Origin: Propionibacteriaceae bacterium
Lineage (GTDB): Bacteria; Actinomycetota; Actinomycetes; Propionibacteriales; Propionibacteriaceae
Length of the DNA stretch: 64,000 nucleotides
Assembly (NCBI GenBank): GCA_025965155.1
Contig: JAOPXN010000090.1
Coordinates: forward strand, 1 to 64,000
Direction of reading: 5' to 3'
The position numbers and the translations under genes are program-made. Shown one piece after another: positions 18,232-27,368 of the stretch. The notes under the pieces are model-generated. The model ran no database searches. It saw only the letters and a program-made list of their open reading frames with translations, and was not told the DNA's origin. Every line of letters begins with the position of its first letter. The stretch's first letter is position 1.

Positions 18232-19019
18232 CGTTTGAACCGCTTGATCAGGTTGGCCACACCGCCTGAGTCCTTGAGGTCCTTCAGGCCCACCCCCACC
18301 AGACCGCGGGCGGCTAGGGCCCGGGACACATCGCGCAGCTGGCGCGCACGGTGCAGCTGACCGGCGATGTCGGACCCGGACGCGCGATGGAACAGGTCGA
18401 CCTCCACCTCCTCGATCCGCAGACCGGCCCGCAGGATGTCGATGGTCATGCCGACCTCCACGCCGAAACCCGCTGCCAGCGGGCTGGCCAGCTCGAACGC
18501 GCGCCGGGTCAGGCAGCGCTGACCCGACAAGGGTGCACGCGGGGTCCAGCCGGTGAGCTCGGAGATGCCCTTGGACGCCGCTGACATGACGATGCCGAAC
18601 CCGCCCGGCTCCTCGCCGGCCGCAGTGCGCTGCGGTGGGAGCACTGCGATGGTGAGGTCGGCACGGCCTTGGACGACCGGGTCGATCAGTGGCGCGCAGT
18701 TGGCCGCGCTGGACTCCAGGTCCGCGTCGAGCAGCAGCAGCGCCGTGGCCTCGGGCCGGCCGTCGCGCTGCTCGAGTACACCCAGCGCATTCACCGCGGA
18801 GTCGAGCGCGGCCGCCTTGCCCCGGTTGCGGGAGTGGGAAACCACGATCGCGCCGGCGGCGGCGGCGTGCTCGGCCGTCTTGTCGCTGCTGCCGTCGTCA
18901 CAGACCACGACGAGGTCGACATGGGGAAGATCACGCGCGGCGGCGACCGTTGCGGCGATCCGCTGTTCTTCATCCTTGGCGGGGATGATGCAGGCAACAC
19001 GCGCGTCGGTCGGGCTCAC
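18228..19019 (-). CDS. Family 2 glycosyltransferase
   Basis: 263-residue GT-A fold enzyme: [15 protein letters not shown] at the N-terminus, [12 protein letters not shown] (nucleotide binding), [19 protein letters not shown] (DxD metal motif), and [11 protein letters not shown] with the acceptor loop. There are no membrane helices, so it acts in the cytosol on a nucleotide sugar, perhaps making a lipid-linked or soluble donor for the coupled GT-C protein. Start is GTG at 19019. It is divergent from arcA. Confidence 0.85.
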   Translation of the reverse strand: MSPTDARVACIIPAKDEEQRIAATVAAARDLPHVDLVVVCDDGSSDKTAEHAAAAGAIVVSHSRNRGKAAALDSAVNALGVLEQRDGRPEATALLLLDADLESSAANCAPLIDPVVQGRADLTIAVLPPQRTAAGEEPGGFGIVMSAASKGISELTGWTPRAPLSGQRCLTRRAFELASPLAAGFGVEVGMTIDILRAGLRIEEVEVDLFHRASGSDIAGQLHRARQLRDVSRALAARGLVGVGLKDLKDSGGVANLIKRFKR

Positions 19020-19134
19020 CCGCCAAGGCTATAGCGTGGCCGACGGGTGCCGAGCGGATCAGACTGGGTCCCTCCCCCGGAGGCGAGGGGGCGGCGGGCA
19101 TGGCCTCCCACTCAGCACCGCTATCGTCGCAGTC

Positions 19135-20334
19135 ATGGCCGAGACTCAGAGTGCTGCGTTGGGCGTCCGGTCCGAGGTGGGTCGGCTGCGTACGGTGATG
19201 CTGCACCGGCCGGGCAACGAGCTGCGCCGGCTGACTCCCCGCAACAACGACGCCCTGCTGTTCGACGGCATCCCCTGGGTCGACCGGGCCCAGGAGGAAC
19301 ACGATGCCTTCGCCGACGCGCTGCGCGGCCACGGCGTCGAGGTGCTGTATCTCAGTGACCTGCTGGTGGAGGCGCTGCATCAGGAGGCGGCCAGGGCCCA
19401 GGGGATCGACCTCACTCTGACCGACCTGCGACTCGGCGACCAGCTCCGCCGGCAGCTCCGTCGCCATCTCAGCGAGCTGAGTCCGGAGGACCTTGCGGCG
19501 GTCCTGATGGCGGGACTGCGCAACGACGAGGTACGCGGCACCGGGCTGGTGTCGGCGATGCTGGCACCCGACGACTTCCTGATCGACCCGTTGCCGAACC
19601 TGCTCTTCACCCGCGACTCCAGCGTCTGGATACAGGACCGGGTCACCGTCACGTCGCTCGCGATGCCGGCCCGGACCCGGGAGACGCAGCTGACCGAGCT
19701 GATCTATAGCTTCCACCCGCGGTTCGCGGGCGTGGACCAGATCCACGGCTGGGAGAAGGAACACCTGGAGGGCGGCGACGTACTGGCGCTGGCCGACGGC
19801 GTACTGGCGGTGGGCATCGGTCAACGCACCACCCCGGCCGGCGTCGAACGGCTGTCCCGGACTGCCTTCGACCTCGGGCTGGCGCACACCATTCTGGCCG
19901 TACCGATCGACCAGGACCGGGCCACCATGCATCTCGACACCATCTGCACGATGGTCGACACCGATGCTGTGGTGATGTACCCGAATGTGGCGCACCGGCT
20001 CTCCGCGTTCTCGATCCGGCCCGGCGAGGACCGCGAGCTGATCATCGGCGCCGAGCAGCACTTCCTGGAGGCGGCCGCCGCCGCAATGGGGATCGAGCGG
20101 CTCAGGCTCATCGACACCGGCCTGGACCCGGTGACAGCCGAGCGCGAGCAGTGGGACGACGGCAACAACACCCTGGCGATCGCGCCCAAGCTCGCCGTCG
20201 CGTACGAGCGGAACACCGAGACCAACGCCCAGCTGGAGCGAGTGGGCATCGAGGTGATCCCGATCCCCGGCTCCGAGCTCGGCTCCGGTCGCGGCGGCCC
20301 CCGCTGCATGTCCTGCCCCATCTCCCGCGACTAA
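19135..20334 (+). CDS. arcA: Arginine deiminase
   Basis: 399-residue enzyme hydrolysing L-arginine to citrulline and ammonia. Visible signatures are [33 protein letters not shown], the His region [13 protein letters not shown], and the C-terminal [11 protein letters not shown] that carries the nucleophilic Cys. ArcB and ArcC are not adjacent, so this is an isolated gene here and may serve acid resistance or arginine catabolism with partners elsewhere. The ATG at 19135 fits the family N-terminus; upstream in-frame codons overlap the divergent GT2 gene. Confidence 0.94.
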   Translation: MAETQSAALGVRSEVGRLRTVMLHRPGNELRRLTPRNNDALLFDGIPWVDRAQEEHDAFADALRGHGVEVLYLSDLLVEALHQEAARAQGIDLTLTDLRLGDQLRRQLRRHLSELSPEDLAAVLMAGLRNDEVRGTGLVSAMLAPDDFLIDPLPNLLFTRDSSVWIQDRVTVTSLAMPARTRETQLTELIYSFHPRFAGVDQIHGWEKEHLEGGDVLALADGVLAVGIGQRTTPAGVERLSRTAFDLGLAHTILAVPIDQDRATMHLDTICTMVDTDAVVMYPNVAHRLSAFSIRPGEDRELIIGAEQHFLEAAAAAMGIERLRLIDTGLDPVTAEREQWDDGNNTLAIAPKLAVAYERNTETNAQLERVGIEVIPIPGSELGSGRGGPRCMSCPISRD

Positions 20335-20436
20335 CCCCGCCGAGGCGTCGCATCCTCCGGTTTTTCTGCGGCGAGTTGCTGCGCAGCTGACTAGTGGGCA
20401 GTAGGCGTCGGACAGCCTCGCGACCGGTCCTGCTGT

Positions 20437-20500
20437 GCCGCGACTGGTCAGTTCTGCGACGACGCGCCGCCAAGACGGCGGAAGATCCGACTAGTCGGCG
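20437..20500 (+). repeat. Diverged copy (D) of the 64-bp GACTAGTC element
   Basis: About 45 of 64 positions match the copy at 55266-55329 without gaps, including the full terminal CCGACTAGTC followed by GGCGG. Its CTAG core supplies the TAG stop codon of the minus-strand glycerophosphodiesterase gene. A further GACTAGT at 20389-20395 in the opposite orientation may be a half site. Confidence 0.6.
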
Positions 20501-21312
20501 GGATGGCGGGGAGGTGGGGTGAGGGTGAAGATGTCCAGCGCCTCGGCCACGCGCTCCGGATAGTCGGTGGTGAAGCCGTCGACGCCGAGGAACATGCACA
20601 GCCGGATGTCCTCGGGGCTGTTCACCGTCCATACGTGGACCTGGTTGCCGTGGGCGTGCGCCCGGGCTACGAAGTCCGGGTCCTTCTTGATCAGCAACAG
20701 GTCGGGTCCGACCGCCTGCACACCGTCGGGGAGATGCCCGTCCGCCCACGGGCCGAAATGCTGCTCGATCAGCAGGGTCCGTTCCAGCTCGGGCAGCAGA
20801 TCCCCGGCGGCATGCACCGCCTCAACGGAGAACGAGATGATCCGGACCGGCGACCCCGCCCGGTCCCAGCCGAACTCGGCCAGCATCGTCGCCACCCGCT
20901 GCTCCACCGCCAGCCCACGCGGATTTGGGTGCTTGGTCTCAATCGCCAGGCTGATGTCGTGACCGTCGGCGCGGGCGTCCCGGACCATGATCAGCAGCTC
21001 CCGCAGGGTGGCCAGCCGCCGTTGGTCGGGGTCGGGGTCAGGCATGAACCACGACCCGAAGTCGATCTGCTGAAGCTCCTCCACCGTACGGTGGAAGGCC
21101 ATCCCTCTCGCGTCGGACGTACGGTCGACCCGTAGATCGTGCAGGCAGATCAGCTCATCGTCGGCGCTGAAGTGGACGTCACACTCGAGGCCGAGCGGCC
21201 GGCCGTTGGCTGCCGCCCAGTCGATCGCCGCCCGGTACGCGGCGATGGTCATCTCGGGTTGGCGCGAGGAGAACCCTCGGTGAGCAAAGATCGGCTTGTC
21301 CGGATCGGTCAC
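20491..21312 (-). CDS. ugpQ: Glycerophosphodiester phosphodiesterase
   Basis: 273-residue TIM-barrel GDPD. IFAHRGFSSRQPEMT gives the catalytic His-Arg, LGLECDVHFSADDELICLHD supplies the metal-binding Glu-x-Asp and second catalytic His, and VHVWTVNSPEDIRLCMFLGVDGFTTDYPE is the conserved C-terminus. It hydrolyses glycerophosphodiesters to glycerol-3-phosphate plus alcohol. There is no signal peptide, so a cytosolic UgpQ-like role is likely. It is an isolated gene; the stop codon falls inside a 64-bp element. Confidence 0.92.
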   Translation of the reverse strand: MTDPDKPIFAHRGFSSRQPEMTIAAYRAAIDWAAANGRPLGLECDVHFSADDELICLHDLRVDRTSDARGMAFHRTVEELQQIDFGSWFMPDPDPDQRRLATLRELLIMVRDARADGHDISLAIETKHPNPRGLAVEQRVATMLAEFGWDRAGSPVRIISFSVEAVHAAGDLLPELERTLLIEQHFGPWADGHLPDGVQAVGPDLLLIKKDPDFVARAHAHGNQVHVWTVNSPEDIRLCMFLGVDGFTTDYPERVAEALDIFTLTPPPRHPAD

Positions 21313-21346
21313 CGATCAAGTCTCACATAGCGCCCCACCCGCTGGC

Positions 21347-22675
21347 TCAGCGTCTGCGCTGCAGCCGACCGAGCACCAGCATCACCAGGCCACCGACGAC
21401 GATGGCGGCCACCGAGGAGCCGAGCCACGCCGGCGCTACGAAGCCGATCACGCCGTTAAGACCGACCCAGAAGTCGGACCAGCCCGGCACGCTCCCGGGG
21501 TAGACCAGCTGGTACGCGACGAACCCGCACGCCCACGCAATCACCGGTACGGCCCGCAGCCGCGAGGAGGCGGAGACGTCCCAGCGCTGCCGGCTGACGC
21601 AGAAGAAGTCCACGGCCGCGACCGCGAACAGCGGCACAAACACCGACCCGATCAAGAACAGGAACGACTGGTACCGGCCGAAGTCCATCAGCCCGGCGAG
21701 CAGGGTCGCGATCACCCCGACGCCGACCGCGGCGAAGCGCCGGTCCAACGACGGGAACAGGTTCTGGATCGACATGGTGGTCGAGTACACGTTGGCAAAC
21801 GCCTCGTCGACTTCATCCACCAGCAAGATAGCCAGCGCAATCGCCCCGGCCGGCAACGCCACCAGCGCGCCGATCACGTCCGTAGCGCCGAGGTTTGCCA
21901 CAGCGAACACGCCGAGGGTGTAGTAGGCGATGGCGGCCAGGCCGTACCCGAGGGAGGCGCCCCAGAAGGCGGCTGGCCGGCTCTTGGAGTGCCGCGAGTA
22001 GTCCGCGGCCAGCGGGGCGAACGACACCACGCCGGCTACCGCCAGGTCAACCGCGGGCCAGAAGCCGAGGACTCCGTCCTGCGGGATCGACTGCCGCGGC
22101 TGCAGCAGCACCTGGACGAACAAGAAGACCGAGGCCGCGAGGACCAGCCAGACCATCACCTTGCGGAGCATCCGTACGCTGCCGAGCGGGCGTACCGCCA
22201 TCACGGTCGCCGCGGCGCCGGCGAGGAGCACGAACGGCCACCGCCAGGCCTCACCGACGACGGCGGCCGCGGCCGTGGAGATCACGATGATCTCCATCGT
22301 GGCCCAGCCGACGTTCTGAGCGATATTGAGGACCGTCGGCGCGACCGACCCGCGGCGACCGAACAGACCGCGCAACGACACCATGGCCGGCGCGCCGGTG
22401 GTGGCCCCGAACACGGCTGAGGCGCCGAGCAGTGCGGCGCCCAGGGCGCAGCCGATCACGATGGCCAGGATCGCCAGCGTGACGGAGCCGGTGGTAGCGA
22501 CGATCAGCGCACCGGTCAACGGGCCGAACAGGCTGATCCCGAGATTGCCCCACATGGCGAGCTGGTCACTCAGCCGGAGCGGCCGGGGCGGCTCGGTTGT
22601 CAGCACCAGCGGCGCCTCGGGTTTTGAGTTCGACCCGACCGGCGACTCAACCACGGACTTGGACGAAACAGACAT
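21347..22675 (-). CDS. cytX: NCS1-family transporter, CytX-type thiamine-precursor permease
   Basis: 442 residues with about 12 membrane helices, typical of nucleobase:cation symporter-1 proteins: MWGNLGISLFGPLTGA in helix 1, GAPAMVSLRGLFGRRGS after helix 2, AADYSRHSKS in the middle. The upstream TPP riboswitch indicates uptake of hydroxymethylpyrimidine or another thiamine precursor, the role of CytX, and not cytosine uptake. The ATG at 22675 is 9 bases after AGGGAG, which is also the 3' end of the riboswitch, so binding of TPP should hide the Shine-Dalgarno. Confidence 0.85.
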   Translation of the reverse strand: MSVSSKSVVESPVGSNSKPEAPLVLTTEPPRPLRLSDQLAMWGNLGISLFGPLTGALIVATTGSVTLAILAIVIGCALGAALLGASAVFGATTGAPAMVSLRGLFGRRGSVAPTVLNIAQNVGWATMEIIVISTAAAAVVGEAWRWPFVLLAGAAATVMAVRPLGSVRMLRKVMVWLVLAASVFLFVQVLLQPRQSIPQDGVLGFWPAVDLAVAGVVSFAPLAADYSRHSKSRPAAFWGASLGYGLAAIAYYTLGVFAVANLGATDVIGALVALPAGAIALAILLVDEVDEAFANVYSTTMSIQNLFPSLDRRFAAVGVGVIATLLAGLMDFGRYQSFLFLIGSVFVPLFAVAAVDFFCVSRQRWDVSASSRLRAVPVIAWACGFVAYQLVYPGSVPGWSDFWVGLNGVIGFVAPAWLGSSVAAIVVGGLVMLVLGRLQRRR

Positions 22676-22680
22676 CTGCA

Positions 22681-22796
22681 GACACTCCCTACGCCGGCAT
22701 TACCCGGTCAGGTTCGGTCGGTCGGCGAACCCGCGCCTTGCGACGCACTTCGCCCTCTCAGCCCACCATCTGGTGTGAGCTCCCGAAGGATTGACA
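22681..22796 (-). promoter_or_regulatory. TPP (thiamine pyrophosphate) riboswitch
   Basis: On the minus strand the leader contains GGGAGCTCACACC, the conserved GGGCTGAGAGGGC, and GAACCTGACCGGGTAATGCC followed by GGCGTAGGGAG, all hallmarks of the THI element. The helix between them (GCGCGGGTTCGCC region) is the variable arm. The terminal AGGGAG doubles as the ribosome-binding site of the transporter gene, pointing to translational control. Confidence 0.95.
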
Positions 22797-22950
22797 GTCT
22801 CAAACCTACACCGGCCGGTCGTCCTGGTTCCACGTGGAACGCTTCAACTTCTCCGGGTACGCCGAAACGCTCCACAGCGCGGCATTCCGCCGACGAGTCA
22901 CATCCGGCGCGACACGCCGCTGAACCCGCGGACCTTCCGCCCAGTCGGCG

Positions 22951-23157
22951 TTAGAAGAGGCGGGTGGCCTGGCGGGCCAGGATCTCCCGCATCTCCTGGG
23001 TCTGCTCGTCGGGGTAGTACCCCATGATGGTCTCAATCTCGAGCCGCTGGATCGGGGTGCTGAAGCCGGCGAGCTCGCGCTCCAGCAGCCTACGGTTCTG
23101 CCGGGTGGCGCGACGGGCCGCTGCGTTGTTGATCATGCCGGACAGAAGGTTGGCCAT
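22951..23157 (-). CDS. Small hypothetical protein (68 aa)
   Basis: Starts at ATG 23157, 5 bases after GGAGG. The sequence is helical and basic (NNAAARRATRQNRRLLERELAG), followed by STPIQRLEIETIMGYYPDEQT and REILARQATRLF. No known family recognised, no membrane segment. Conserved-looking, well-formed small gene flanked by the riboswitch leader and the rhodanese gene. It might be a small regulatory or adaptor protein; function unknown. Confidence 0.65.
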   Translation of the reverse strand: MANLLSGMINNAAARRATRQNRRLLERELAGFSTPIQRLEIETIMGYYPDEQTQEMREILARQATRLF

Positions 23158-23304
23158 GAGAGCCTCCGCGATTGGTGATGTGGGGGCGACTCTGCCTACC
23201 TGGACTGCGGCGGCTCCGAAGGAACCGCCACCCACCAACTTTAGGTGGTCGGCGCCGCGCAAAGCGCACTCAGGACATGATCTGCATCACGCCGGCCGCA
23301 CCCG

Positions 23305-23619
23305 TCAGCGCTGGAGGCCGCCTCCCTGGGCGGCCCAGGCCTGGACACCGCCGTCGAGGTTGACGGCTTCCCTGCCCTGCGCCTGAAGAAACTGGGTTGC
23401 TCGGGCGGACCGACCACCCACGGCGCAGATACAGACGACCGGATCGGTGACCTCGTCCAGGCGGGCAACCAGCTCGTTCAACGGGATGTGGGTGGCGCCG
23501 GGGATTCGGCCCTCGGCCCACTCCTCGTCGGTCCGTACGTCCAGCAGCATCCACCCGGCTGCCTGCTTCTCCGCGACCTCCGCCGGACCGATGCTCGCCA
23601 CCTCAGGTTGTCCCCACAT
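23305..23619 (-). CDS. Single-domain rhodanese-like protein
   Basis: 104 residues forming one rhodanese domain: WMLLDVRTDEEWAEGRIPGATHIPL, then the active-site loop CICAVGGRSARA with the persulfide-forming Cys, and AVNLDGGVQAWAAQG. Likely a thiosulfate/persulfide sulfurtransferase. AGGAGAGG upstream supports ATG 23619 over the earlier GTG. It is on the same strand as, and 44 bp downstream of, the Fpg/Nei gene, and may share its transcript. Confidence 0.88.
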   Translation of the reverse strand: MWGQPEVASIGPAEVAEKQAAGWMLLDVRTDEEWAEGRIPGATHIPLNELVARLDEVTDPVVCICAVGGRSARATQFLQAQGREAVNLDGGVQAWAAQGGGLQR

Positions 23620-23663
23620 ATCTTCATCCTCTCCTGCGCTCACCGGGACCGGACCGGGAGGTG

Positions 23664-24527
23664 CTACTTCAGCAGCCGGGACATCCGCCGGTCGGCGAGC
23701 TTCTTGCCGCCCGTCTGGCAGGTCGGGCAGTACTGCAGAGCCGAGTCGGCAAAGGAGACCTCCGCGATGGTGTCACCACAGACGTCGCACTTCTCCCCCT
23801 TGCGCCCGTGCACCCGCAGCCCCGACTTCTTCTCGCTTTTCAGATCCTTCGCCGCGAGCCCTTCCGCGCGGGTGATGGCCCCGCTGAGTTCGGTCTTGAT
23901 GGCTTGATAGAGCGTGGTCTGCTCCTCGGCTGTCAACCCGTTCGACGGTTTGAACGGGCTGAGTTTGGCAGCGTGCAAGATCTCATCGGAGTACGCGTTC
24001 CCGATACCGGCGAGGGTCCGCTGATCCCGCAGCACCCCCTTCAACTGCGCGCGACCTGCCTCCTTCAACACCTGCGCCAACGCCGCCTGGTCGAACTCGT
24101 CGGCCAGCGGATCCGGTCCCAGCGTCGCGATGTGCGGGATGGCCGCCGGGTCGCTCACCACGTAGACGGCGAGCTTGCGCTGGGTGCCGGCCTCGGTCAG
24201 GTCGAATCCCGAGCCGTCATCCAAGGTAAGCCGGAGCGCCAGCGGTCCCTTGCCGGGCCGCGGTGGCACGTCCGGCAGCGAGTCGCGCCAGCGCAGCCAG
24301 CCCGCGCGGGCCAGGTGGAACACCAGATGCAGCCCCTGGGCCGAGATGTCGATGAACTTGCCGTGCCGCGTCACCTGCTCGATCTCCAGACCAGCCAGCG
24401 CAGACAGTGGCGGGTCGTAGGTCTTGAGGGCGCTGAAGGCGGCCAGGTCGACCCGCGCAATCGCGTGTCCGACGCACTTGACGGTCAGGAAGCGCGCCAG
24501 CGACTCCACCTCAGGCATCTCGGGCAT
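23664..24527 (-). CDS. Fpg/Nei-family DNA glycosylase
   Basis: 287-residue bifunctional glycosylase/AP lyase of base-excision repair. It begins MPEMPEVE, so Pro2 becomes the catalytic amine after Met removal and Glu3 the proton donor. GIGNAYSDEILHAAKLSP is the helix-two-turn-helix; the C-terminal zinc finger is CDVC-x16-CPTC. Whether it prefers 8-oxoguanine (Fpg) or oxidised pyrimidines (Nei) cannot be decided from sequence alone, as actinobacteria encode several. Confidence 0.92.
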   Translation of the reverse strand: MPEMPEVESLARFLTVKCVGHAIARVDLAAFSALKTYDPPLSALAGLEIEQVTRHGKFIDISAQGLHLVFHLARAGWLRWRDSLPDVPPRPGKGPLALRLTLDDGSGFDLTEAGTQRKLAVYVVSDPAAIPHIATLGPDPLADEFDQAALAQVLKEAGRAQLKGVLRDQRTLAGIGNAYSDEILHAAKLSPFKPSNGLTAEEQTTLYQAIKTELSGAITRAEGLAAKDLKSEKKSGLRVHGRKGEKCDVCGDTIAEVSFADSALQYCPTCQTGGKKLADRRMSRLLK

Positions 24528-24578
24528 GTGCCCATTATGTGCCTCGGCTCCGATACCGGGGCCGGTTCTGCTGAGCGC

Positions 24579-25262
24579 TCAGCCCGCGCCGGGGACGCGT
24601 AGGTCCACCGACCAGTCCGGCCCCGGAAGCTGGAGTGCCCGCTCCAGCAACCGTAGGTAGTGCCGGCGACCCACCTCCACCACGCCGAGGGTTTCCAGGT
24701 GCGAGGTCTGCCACTGCACGTCCAACAGCCGGTCCTCGGTCCCTGCCGCGGACAACAGCCGCACCAGACCCATCAGGGCGACCTTGGAGGCGTCTCGACC
24801 GATCTCGGGGTGATGGAACATCGACTCGCCGGCGAACAGCCCGCCAATGCTCACCCCGTACAGGCCGCCGGCGAGCTGTCCGTCCGCAGTCCAGGCCTCG
24901 ACCGAGTGGACCACCCCCAGTCGATGCAGCTCCCGGTAGACCGAACGAATGTCGCGGTCAATCCAGGCACCGGTACGCCGCGGGTCGGCGCAGGCGCTCA
25001 GCACCTGGTCGAACGCGGTGTCGACCCGGACCTCGTACCTTTTGGCCATCTTGGCCAGCGAGCGGTGGACCCGAAGACCCTCCAACGGCAAGATCCCGCG
25101 CCGGACCGGCGAGTACCACCCCATCAGACCGCGGTGCGCGGGCATCGGAAAGACGCCGTGCCGGTACGCCGACAGCACCAGCTCCGAGTCGAACTGGCTG
25201 GAGACGCCGATCAGGTCGCTGTTCCGCCAGCCTTCGGGCGCTCCGAACGGTGATTCCTGCAC
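24579..25262 (-). CDS. aat: Leucyl/phenylalanyl-tRNA-protein transferase
   Basis: 227 residues of the Aat GNAT fold, which adds Leu or Phe to proteins with N-terminal Lys/Arg to create N-degrons for ClpS/ClpAP-type degradation. Signatures are AYRHGVFPM, GWYSPVRRGILPL, GGLYGVSIGGLFAGESMF and DVQWQTSHLETLG. The start at 25262 gives a normal-length protein. It complements the proteolysis theme of bpa in this window, though the genes are not linked. Confidence 0.96.
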   Translation of the reverse strand: MQESPFGAPEGWRNSDLIGVSSQFDSELVLSAYRHGVFPMPAHRGLMGWYSPVRRGILPLEGLRVHRSLAKMAKRYEVRVDTAFDQVLSACADPRRTGAWIDRDIRSVYRELHRLGVVHSVEAWTADGQLAGGLYGVSIGGLFAGESMFHHPEIGRDASKVALMGLVRLLSAAGTEDRLLDVQWQTSHLETLGVVEVGRRHYLRLLERALQLPGPDWSVDLRVPGAG

Positions 25263-25464
25263 ACCGCGATTCTGCCCTGCGGCTCCGAAGCCAGCGCGCC
25301 AACCGGTAGGCCGACGCTCAGGCGTTGGTCAGGGACCACCCCGGGTCGAACCCAGGGACGCGGAGCCGCGACCGGCTCGGCGCGCCACGTAGGCTTGTGG
25401 TCCAGCGTCCGCCTTGGCCGAGCCGGACGTGGCCGACGCAGTTCACCCACACCTGGAGGATCCG

Positions 25465-26163
25465 ATGCCGTCAGCACAAGGAGTCGGGAAGATGATCGCC
25501 CGCGGGATCGGACCGATGGCCACCAAAATGGCTCCACAGGCCGCCGGCGGCGCGCTTCGGCGGGTGCTCGAGATCGCAATCGACGGCGTGGGCAAGCTTC
25601 CCAGCGCGAAGACTGTCGCGGCCCGACAGATGGAGCGCTATGGCGGCTCGGTTGATGAGGCCATCGACTCCATCATCGACATCCATGTCAGGCTCGGCTC
25701 CGCCCAGGGTTTCGTCACCAACCTCAGTGGCGCCGTCCTGCTGCCGATCGCCATTCCGGCGAACCTCGCCGGCATTGCCGTTGTCCAGGTACGCATGGTC
25801 GCCGCGATCGCGCACCTGCGGGGCTACGACCTGAACGACAGCCGGGTACGCACCGCACTGGTGATGTGCCTGCTCGGCGGCGAACAGGTCGCGCGTCAGA
25901 TCGCCAAGGGCAAGCTGCCTACTTCGCCGATGGCCGTAGCGACGGCCCCGATCTTCGACCCGGACCTGGACCGGCAGGTCGCCGAAGAGGTAGTCGCGGA
26001 TCTGATCAGTCGGGTCGGTGGCAAGAATCTGGCTCTGGTGGTGACCAAACGGGTCCCGCTGGTCGGCGGCGGCATCGGCGCGCTCATGGACGGCATCGCC
26101 ACTCATCAGATCGGTAAGTACGCCAAGAGTGAGCTCGTGCAGCGTCGCGCGCTGCAGAGATGA
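25465..26163 (+). CDS. EcsC-family protein
   Basis: 232 residues. The central SVDEAIDSIIDIHVRLGSAQGFVTNLSG and the hydrophobic VLLPIAIPANLAGIAVVQVRMVAAIAHLRGYD match the EcsC family, and VPLVGGGIGALMDGIATHQIGKYAK is its characteristic glycine-rich end. Probably membrane-associated. EcsC function is not established. GGAGGA four bases before ATG 25465 decides the start. An 11-bp hairpin follows at 26240-26269. Confidence 0.82.
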   Translation: MPSAQGVGKMIARGIGPMATKMAPQAAGGALRRVLEIAIDGVGKLPSAKTVAARQMERYGGSVDEAIDSIIDIHVRLGSAQGFVTNLSGAVLLPIAIPANLAGIAVVQVRMVAAIAHLRGYDLNDSRVRTALVMCLLGGEQVARQIAKGKLPTSPMAVATAPIFDPDLDRQVAEEVVADLISRVGGKNLALVVTKRVPLVGGGIGALMDGIATHQIGKYAKSELVQRRALQR

Positions 26164-26239
26164 CCCGAAGCCGTACCCCGAGTCCCTCGAGCCCAACGCT
26201 GCCCAGCCCCTGAGTCGTCACTTCACCCACGAACCTGGC

Positions 26240-26269
26240 ACTCCACCCACGTTATGTCGTGGGTGGAGT
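26240..26269. terminator. 11-bp perfect hairpin
   Basis: ACTCCACCCAC-GTTATGTC-GTGGGTGGAGT, an 11-bp stem with an 8-base loop, located 77 bp after the EcsC stop and about 95 bp before the next start. It lacks a U-run, so it may be a Rho-independent-like terminator in a GC-rich host or an operator. Confidence 0.5.
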
Positions 26270-26362
26270 AACGGTTTCCCCCGGGCACGTGGGAAACCGA
26301 CAGCCCCCCACGGCCGCGATGAAATCGCCACGAGCTGGGGAGAGGCGGCCTATTCTGCTGAG

Positions 26363-27274
26363 GTGATCCCGGATCAGGTCCGCAGCTGGGCCCAGCAGCA
26401 CCTGAACCGGCCGATCGTCGGCATCATCCCGCTCGCCGGCGGTCTCACTGAGTCCATCTCGGCGGTTCAGTTCGCCAACGGTCCGGCCGTGATCCTGCGG
26501 TACCGGCACGACGACGCCTGGACGACGCTGGGCGCCACGCATATCCCGGCGGAGTCCCTGGCCACGTCATTGCTCCGGGGCCGCGGTCTGCCAGTGCCGG
26601 AGCTGCTGGCCGCTGACCCGACCGGAGCGTCCGCCGGTCGGCCGGCAAATCTGACCACCTGGCGGCCCGGGGCGATCCGGCTGGACCCTCTCAATGACAC
26701 GGCGGTCGCCGAACTGGCGCGTGCCGCGGTCGGCATTCACGCGACCGACGTCCCGGCTGACCTGCGGCCCGCTCCGTACGCGCTCTGGGGACCTCCACGG
26801 CCGATCGTCCCGGACTGGGCCGAGGACCAAAGGCTCTGGAATAAGGCCCTGGACCTGGTGGCGGGCGCGCCGCCTCCGACGGCGCACGGCTTGATCCATC
26901 GGGACTTTCACCCCGGCAACCTGTTGTGGATCGGCGACCGGCTGACCGGCGTCATCGACTGGACCGAGAGTTCGTGGGGCCCGGCTGACTTCGATGTGGC
27001 GCACTGTGGCAACAACCTCGCCATGCTCCACGGTCTGGAACACGCCGGACGGTTCCGTCGCGCCTACCTGGCTGCAGGCGGCGTCCTGGACACCGACCCG
27101 CAGGCGGTGGGGTACTGGCAGGTCGCCGACCTGATCGGGTTCCTGCCGTCCCCCGAACACGAGATCCGGGCGTTGACCAGCTCCTCCACCCGGCCCCCTC
27201 CGCCAGTGGTGCACGACCGCACCGAGGCCCTGCTGGCGCAGGCGATGCGACACGTGAGCCCGCTTACTACCTGA
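26363..27274 (+). CDS. Phosphotransferase (APH/choline kinase-like) family protein
   Basis: 303-residue protein kinase-like fold enzyme starting at GTG 26363. The catalytic loop is HGLIHRDFHPGNLLW (catalytic Asp) and the metal-binding segment is GVIDWTESSWGPADFD; the N-lobe has LAGGLTESIS as a nucleotide loop. It resembles the aminoglycoside phosphotransferase superfamily but is a generic small-molecule or protein kinase, so resistance should not be assumed. The N-terminal extension in the longer frame overlaps the hairpin and is unlikely coding. Confidence 0.82.
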   Translation: MIPDQVRSWAQQHLNRPIVGIIPLAGGLTESISAVQFANGPAVILRYRHDDAWTTLGATHIPAESLATSLLRGRGLPVPELLAADPTGASAGRPANLTTWRPGAIRLDPLNDTAVAELARAAVGIHATDVPADLRPAPYALWGPPRPIVPDWAEDQRLWNKALDLVAGAPPPTAHGLIHRDFHPGNLLWIGDRLTGVIDWTESSWGPADFDVAHCGNNLAMLHGLEHAGRFRRAYLAAGGVLDTDPQAVGYWQVADLIGFLPSPEHEIRALTSSSTRPPPPVVHDRTEALLAQAMRHVSPLTT

Positions 27275-27368
27275 TTTACCTCAGCAGTCGCCCATCCTCA
27301 CAGCTCGTGCAGATCGCCATCCAGCCGCCCGCAGCCGAGGTACCTTAGAGGCGAACCAGGAGGAACCG

